Below are positions 61,601 through 64,000 of a stretch of DNA of 64,000 bases, piece by piece. The DNA comes from Phytoseiulus persimilis. Lineage: Eukaryota; Arthropoda; Arachnida; Mesostigmata; Phytoseiidae. The stretch is from the NCBI GenBank assembly GCA_037576195.1, contig CM075104.1, positions 2,982,775 through 3,046,774 of the forward strand, written 5' to 3'. The stretch's first letter is position 1; each line of letters starts with the position of its first letter. Position numbers and translations under genes: made by a program. Under the pieces are notes generated by a model. That model was given only the letters and a program-made list of their open reading frames with translations. It ran no database searches and was not told where the DNA came from.

Positions 61601-64000
61601 CATGATGTTTGGACAATCTTTAATGCTTTCTGTAGGTCGACGACTAGGACCACGAGACGAAGACAAAGCAAGCAAACGGACCATCGAATAGGGAAATTCC
61701 GAACAAGCTGAGCCTCGGTGGGGGGTGATGAGGAGCGGGCAGGCCCTGCGAGCAAGGAGAAGAATAAGGCAATGGGAAAGGCGCTTAGCCGCAGATGGAA
61801 GCTGGCTCCTAAAAAAGCCAGCTTGTCGCAGAATAGCCTAAAGATGGCTCTTCCCTTCCTTCCAGTGCTTTCCTCTCTTGTATTTATCTTCCGTCGGCCC
61901 GCCCCACTCGTCAGCCGTCGACGTCGGCGGCGGCGGTAGTTGTTGTCGTGATCGTCGTCCTCGTCGCAGGGGCCTGATGAAGAAGCTTTAAACACACTTT
62001 GGTCTCGGGGAAAAACGCCAGGGAACCTCTGGACCAGTTGCCTTTCATGATTTCTTGAAAGAGTTCGGCAGAGAACGTCGTTTGGAATGAGCCCTTGCTC
62101 GCAGGATCGTCGAGCTGCGGCTGAGATTCGTAACAATCGTGGGGAAAACCAGAACCGAAGCCTCACGTATGGTCCCTGTTTCTTTTGCCGAGCAACTCCG
62201 CGAATCCACCCAATAGATTGCGGTATGCAGCACTTGGAGTGCACATCATCATCGGGGGCATGGCGCGGATTTTCCCGTGAGCTCTGGAACAGTGCGCGCA
62301 TTGTTTTCGTCCCTCATGAAGCTCGTACTCAGAAAGTGTTCGGCAAGCGTATGCATTTATCAACGACGAATACGCATCACCCGGATGGCTGTACGGAAGA
62401 TAACTCTTCTTCGAAATTCCATCTGATCGGAGCAGAACAGATGTCTGGCTCTCATGATTTGTCACGAGACCGACGCCGGATCCCATCCTGAATGCACAGC
62501 AGTCTCACACACTCGAGTGGGAGAGCGCCCCGACGTTTTGGGCATCGTTCTGGAAATGTGAAATATCTGGACAGCTTTCCGTTCTTCTCTCCTTCTGGGC
62601 CCGCCCCAAGGCTATCGACTAGTCTCAGGCCTATGGGGTATCATCTGATCAGTTTTCCCGAGAGCCGGAGCTCATTAGAACCGATTGGAACACTCAGCGC
62701 TCATGATTTCGTTCATTTGGATGAAGTCAAGACTATACCATGGTGGTGGGATCGTGTCTTTTGGCGACGATGATGCGGCCATCTGCCTCGACTGTGGTCT
62801 CTGTCCGGTTCCGATTGGCAGCAAATTGTTGAAACCCGATTCGCATGGATACGTCGATGGGAAACGTCGAAGGACTCGGAGCGCCGTTCCGGCGGGCCCA
62901 GGATATCTGGGAACGCTGGTGCATCAAAGTTCTCCCAGATTCCTGCTTTCTGATGGAGGAATCTGATGCTGATCTTGGCAACGCCGGCGCTCTCGACGAA
63001 CCCCGCATGACTCCCAGAAAGAGAGAAAGCCAACGACGCCTATGTAATCGGTCCGATCCGATGCGTTCCTAGTCGTGAATTTTTGAGCAAGATAAGAATC
63101 GACGCTAACGCACACAACTCGCTGAGGCTGTGGCGAGAACGAACAGTTCGACCGATCGAAACAACGTCCGTGAGAGTCACAAACTAGTATTTCAGAGATG
63201 CTTGAAAGAGGAATTTCACGCCATTCGGAGCTTAGATTTCTCTCTGAATGGTGAAGCTCTACGAGCTTCAGAATTCAAATTCGATAGAGGCGGAGACGTG
63301 AGGACGCGAACAGAGACCCTCGACCTACACCTATCTGGATTTCGGGGTGGATCCCGGCGAAACGCACAAAACCCTGCCAGGAACGATCTCGCATCCCCTC
63401 GCCGACGACGAGCGTTTTTGGCCATCGAAAGTCTAATTTCGTCTCGAGACGATGGAGTGACTGATTCGGAGCAAGAGTGATCGCTGAGGGAGCGACGCAG
63501 CTCAGCCCCACCATGGGGCGTTCCAGACGCTGTCTGTCTCTAACATCTATCTCGATTTTATTTCGGCAGGGCGAGTTCGGGAGAAGAAAAGAAGATCTTG
63601 TGATGAAATAGTCGCATGACTAACGACCAGCCGTTAGCAAGAGCTCCGTAATCAGGATGTCCCTCTTGCGACAACTACGACGGTGGTCGAGAAGGGTTCC
63701 CCTGCTCGCAGACAGGGGGTCGCGGCGCGAAAACGGCAAAAAGGGGGTACGCGAGCGGGGTTGCTGCTGTCCCCGCACCACGGAACGACGCGGAGTGTGC
63801 TGGTCTCGTACGAAGGCCAAACGAGTGTCTCATCGCCCGTTTGCTTCCCTAACTGGCCGCAGGGTTGGAGGTTGGTTTGGGAGTCGCTCGCTTGAGGTTG
63901 CACGACCCTTCCCTGCTGCCACTCTCCACGGCCCCTCTCCCAGAAGTTGGGTCTACCATCCTGACGAGCTTGAAAAAAGCACTGGATTTCTATTGAGTCC
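58606..64000. other. No supported gene; one long minus-strand frame
   Basis: The longest frame, 62301-61597 minus, has 234 codons but is of low complexity in part. An Asp/Asp-His/Asn run is followed by eight Arg, created by CGGCGG/GTCGTC-type simple sequence near 61920-61965. No domain is recognised. Other frames at 62.0-63.5 kb overlap on both strands without recognisable features. Confidence 0.4.

Noticed and set aside
1..64000. CRISPR arrays, bacterial operons, phage or ribosomal RNA genes
   Set aside because: None was seen. The intron-rich genes show this is eukaryotic nuclear DNA.

Overview
This is eukaryotic, animal DNA. Genes are split into small exons with GT..AG introns (mostly about 50-250 bp). 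The recognisable proteins are metazoan: a collagen/Ig/olfactomedin membrane protein, an ionotropic-receptor-type glutamate receptor, secreted insulin-like prohormones and an RPA32-like protein. Base composition looks near 50% GC, and CR1-like LINE, foldback and SINE-like repeats are present. An arthropod, possibly a chelicerate such as a mite, fits best. That is inference from gene style, not proof.

Layout: 0.9-1.6 kb is a foldback-type repeat whose long inverted arms flank a 45-bp minisatellite. 1.7-3.3 kb (minus) is a CR1-like reverse transcriptase with an uninterrupted frame. 3.3-3.85 kb holds palindromic repeats. 8.1-13.5 kb (minus) is a colmedin/gliomedin-like gene that I could join exon by exon into one continuous frame of about 835 residues. 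Two tRNA-derived SINE-like sequences lie at 16.4-16.6 and 18.4-18.5 kb. 18.9-21.0 kb (plus) is a divergent ionotropic receptor. 23.7-33.9 kb (plus) holds three tandem two-exon insulin-like peptide genes. 51.45-52.3 kb (plus) is an RPA2 (RPA32)-like gene, with a possible divergent gene just upstream. The rest, especially 34-50 kb and 52.6-64 kb, shows no gene I can defend.

The most interesting content is the insulin-like cluster. All three genes have a signal peptide plus B-chain-like segment in exon 1, a phase-1 intron in the connecting peptide and an A-chain-like segment in exon 2. They share an eight-cysteine framework: two in B, and an expanded six-cysteine A segment (C-x8-C-x-C-C-x6-C-x9-C). 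This differs from the canonical insulin A chain (CC-x3-C-x8-C). Precursor cleavage sites differ from gene to gene. A weak, possibly decayed fourth relative is at about 42.1-42.6 kb. I could not run database searches, so the relation of this family to described insulin, relaxin, gonadulin or IGF-like groups is open.
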